Assembly (NCBI RefSeq): GCF_018131015.1
Contig: NZ_JAFCJJ010000024.1
Location: 1-64,000, forward strand
Direction of reading: 5' to 3'
DNA from: Bradyrhizobium diazoefficiens
GTDB taxonomy: Bacteria > Pseudomonadota > Alphaproteobacteria > Rhizobiales > Xanthobacteraceae
DNA length: 64,000 nt
Position 1 is the stretch's first letter; each line of letters starts with the position of its first letter. Shown one piece after another: positions 62,011 through 64,000 of the stretch. The notes beneath the pieces are model-generated. The model saw only the letters and a program-made list of their open reading frames with translations, was not told where the DNA came from and searched no databases. Made by a program: the position numbers and the translations under genes.

Positions 62011-63864
62011 TCAACGTCTTGCGGAAACCAGGCCCTCGAGTTCGCGGCGAACGCTGTCCACGGCGCTCGCCCAGTCGCCCCTCTTGGGTTGCCTGAACAG
62101 CCTCATGGACGAATACCACGGGCTGTCGCCGCGGTTGAGCAGCCAGCGCCAATCCGGGACGAAAGGCAACATCGTCCAGACCGGAGCGCCCAGAGCGCCG
62201 GCAAGATGAACGATGCTGGTGTCGACCGAGATCACCAGATCAAGGCAGGAAACCAGCGCCGCCGTGTCGGTGAAATCCTTGATCTGGTCCGTCAGGTCGA
62301 TGATGTCAGGACGTTCGCCGAGGAAGGCGCGGTCCTGATCCCGAGCGCCTTTTTGCAGGCTGACGAACTGGACGTCGCAATCCAGCAGGGGAGCAAGCGT
62401 GCGCAGGGCCATCGAACGGTTGTGATCGTTCTTGTGATCCGGATTCCCCGACCAGACGAGACCGACACGAAGGCGACTGCGCCGGCCAAGCCGGTCTTCA
62501 AGCCGGCTTTCCCAGGTCTTTACGCACGCCGCCGGAGGCGCCGGAAGATACCGCTCCGCGAACGGGATCGTATCGAGCCTTGTCCCGAACGCCAATGGCA
62601 GGGCTCCAAGAGGACAGTGCAGGTCGAACGCAGGCAAATTCGCAGGTCGGCCGATACAGGTTGTAACCCCAGTCATATCCCTCAAAATCTGTTGGAGCGG
62701 AGAGTGGACCTCCAGGATGACTCGCGCTCCGAGCGCGGCCACTTTGGGCGCGTAGCGCGCGAACTGGATTGCATCGCCCAATCCCTCGTCGGCATGAAGC
62801 AATATGGTCTTGCCGTCGATCGGCTGGTCACCAAGCCAAAGGGGCTGGGGGAAGCCGCGATCGACGTAGCCGAGAGACGGTATTTTCCATCGCGCCTCGC
62901 GTCCCAACCAGCCCCGCTCGAAGTCTCCGGTCAGCAGCTGAAGCAGGCCGAGATTACAGATCGTCCGCGCATCGTTCGGGTCGATCGCAAGGGATCTGTG
63001 AAAGGCCGCGATGGCTTCATCCTGCAATTGCAGGCGCGATAATGCCACTGCCCTGTTGGAAAGCGCCGAGGCAAAATCCGGTCGAAGTTCAAGCGCCCGA
63101 TCGATGCTCGCAAGTGCCTGCTCCATCCGGCCCAATCCCGAATGAAGCCCGCCGAGGTTGTTGTGCGTCTCCGCCTCGCCGGGGTTCAGCGCAATGGACC
63201 TCTCGTAGTCGGCCTGCGCTTCCTCGAACCGGTTCAGCGCCTGGAGGCAAACGCCGCGTATCTGATACAGGTCTGCAGAATCCGGATTCAGCTTCGCGGC
63301 GACGTTGAGGGATTCCAGAGCTTCCGCATGCCGGCCGAGATCAAGCAGCAGCAGCGCGTTATTCCGGATCGCGTCCGCATTGCGCGGGTCCGCCGCCAGC
63401 GATTTTTGGAAGACCACGAGAGCTTCATCCCGCAATTGCAGGTTCCACAACGCCCGTGCCTTTTCGTTGAGCGCTGCGGAAAAGTTCGGACGAAGCTCGA
63501 GCGCGCGGTCGATGCTCGCTAAGGCCTGATCCATACGCCCAAGCCTGGAATGAAGCTTGCCGAGGTTTTTGTGCGTCTCCGCCTCGCCGGGGTTCAGCGC
63601 AATGGACTTCTCGAAGTCGGCCTGCGCTTCCTCGAGCCGGTTCAATCGTTGGAGGCAAAGGCCGCGCGTCTGATACAGGGCTGCGATATTTGGATTGATC
63701 CGGTCGAATGCGTTGAAGCACTCCAGGGCCTCGGCATACCGGCCGAGATCAAACAGCAATTTGCCCTGTTTCGCGGCCTCCAGACTTTGCTTCGCGGCCT
63801 CCAGATTTTGCGGGGCGACCTTTTGGGATTGATTGGCCGCGGCGCGGGGCTCTTGATGATTCAT
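62011..63864 (-). CDS. TPR protein with glycosyltransferase family 9-like C-terminal domain
   Basis: The N-terminal half has about nine TPR units (34 residues each; GRYAEALECFNAFDRINPN, NRLEEAQADFEKSIALNPGEAETHKNLGKLHSRLGR and so on). The C-terminal half (about 330-610) has a GT-B fold like heptosyltransferase/GT9-related TPR proteins, with ILLHADEGLGDAIQFARYAP, RVGLVWSGNPDHKNDHNRSM and DLVISVDTSIVHLAGALGAPVWTMLP. No signal peptide. The TPR block contains an exact 136-residue internal duplication (four units, 408 bases). Possible role: protein O-linked or envelope sugar transfer. An ATG eight codons upstream (63888) is possible. Confidence 0.85.
   Translation of the reverse strand: MNHQEPRAAANQSQKVAPQNLEAAKQSLEAAKQGKLLFDLGRYAEALECFNAFDRINPNIAALYQTRGLCLQRLNRLEEAQADFEKSIALNPGEAETHKNLGKLHSRLGRMDQALASIDRALELRPNFSAALNEKARALWNLQLRDEALVVFQKSLAADPRNADAIRNNALLLLDLGRHAEALESLNVAAKLNPDSADLYQIRGVCLQALNRFEEAQADYERSIALNPGEAETHNNLGGLHSGLGRMEQALASIDRALELRPDFASALSNRAVALSRLQLQDEAIAAFHRSLAIDPNDARTICNLGLLQLLTGDFERGWLGREARWKIPSLGYVDRGFPQPLWLGDQPIDGKTILLHADEGLGDAIQFARYAPKVAALGARVILEVHSPLQQILRDMTGVTTCIGRPANLPAFDLHCPLGALPLAFGTRLDTIPFAERYLPAPPAACVKTWESRLEDRLGRRSRLRVGLVWSGNPDHKNDHNRSMALRTLAPLLDCDVQFVSLQKGARDQDRAFLGERPDIIDLTDQIKDFTDTAALVSCLDLVISVDTSIVHLAGALGAPVWTMLPFVPDWRWLLNRGDSPWYSSMRLFRQPKRGDWASAVDSVRRELEGLVSARR
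63106..63700. repeat. 408-bp direct duplication inside the TPR gene
   Basis: GTGCGTCTCCGCCTCGCCGG recurs at 63163 and 63571, exactly 408 bases apart, with high identity over about 185 bases on each side (roughly 63106-63290 against 63514-63698). 408 bases is 136 codons, four 34-residue TPR units, so the repeat preserves frame and phase. Confidence 0.8.
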
Positions 63865-63888
63865 AAGCTGACCGGAAAAAGTGGACAA

Positions 63889-64000
63889 CGTCAGATTGCT
63901 CGCCGTTTCTCAGTCAGGCGAGACGGAGGCGTCCGTCGCACTTGCCCCCTCGTTCCGTCAGCTCACATTCAGTCTGTGCCGGTGGAGTCCGAGCGCGGCC
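63889..64000. other. Right window edge, no gene seen
   Basis: The last 112 bases lie upstream of the TPR gene on the minus strand. They could hold its promoter or the end of a gene beyond the window, but I see no supported feature. Confidence 0.4.

Overview
The window reads as a stretch of chromosome from a Bradyrhizobium (high-GC alphaproteobacterium). Supporting points are a TlpA that I recall as near-identical to the B. japonicum protein, a complete clade-I nosRZDFYLX operon, the argH-lptM-lysA block, an etfBA-hbd-cobO block, TRAP/ABC/Bug-type uptake systems, and several families of short composite intergenic palindromes of the kind common in Bradyrhizobium. Coding density is high. I see no rRNA, CRISPR array, prophage, integrase or insertion sequence. 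There is one tRNA (Leu, anticodon CAA).

Layout. 0.2-10.2 kb: a large TIGR02302-type membrane protein, then a rightward group for aromatic or hydroxy-acid metabolism (carboxymuconolactone decarboxylase-like, 3-hydroxyisobutyrate dehydrogenase-like, tannase/feruloyl esterase-like), then leftward lysA-lptM-argH with tlpA divergent. 10.2-14.3 kb: a small YjfB-like protein and leftward HIG1-cobO-etfB-etfA-hbd. 14.4-23.3 kb: BrkB membrane protein, hybrid histidine kinase, GluQ, AlkA-like glycosylase, a SnoaL-FMO flavoprotein with an NHL protein, a Bug-type binding protein and an HNH endonuclease. 23.5-32.4 kb: the nos operon, transcribed leftward, reducing N2O to N2 in the periplasm. 32.4-40.3 kb: a diiron ferritin-like protein divergent from nosR, a 984-residue multidomain membrane protein with a T4 Imm-like segment, a GT87 enzyme, an EamA transporter, dodecin and a HAD phosphatase. 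40.3-53.0 kb: a frameshifted MFS transporter, a TRAP transporter (dctPQM), a dipeptide-type ABC operon and an M20 amidohydrolase. 53.3-64 kb: a degenerate HtrA-like protein coupled to an esterase, a decayed AbiEii-type pair, DsbA, two thioesterases (one with a stop codon) under a TetR regulator with two clear operators, small secreted proteins, an AbrB-family membrane protein, DsbB, tRNA-Leu and a TPR protein with a GT9-like C-terminus.

Working together. NosR carries the SGAT motif that ApbE-type enzymes flavinylate, and NosX is an ApbE homologue in the same operon. NosDFY and NosL supply copper-site assembly for NosZ. The 436-bp region between nosR and the ferritin-like gene holds three TTG-N8-CAA boxes of the FixK/FNR/NnrR type, so the two divergent units may share low-oxygen or nitrogen-oxide control. 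TlpA, DsbA and DsbB give a periplasmic thiol-redox set.

Three genes are broken by small lesions (MFS 1-base frameshift, PaaI amber codon, AbiEii internal deletion). These should be confirmed against reads before being taken as real. Start codons were moved from the longest frame wherever a ribosome site or family start supported it; all functions are from sequence reading and family knowledge, with no database search.
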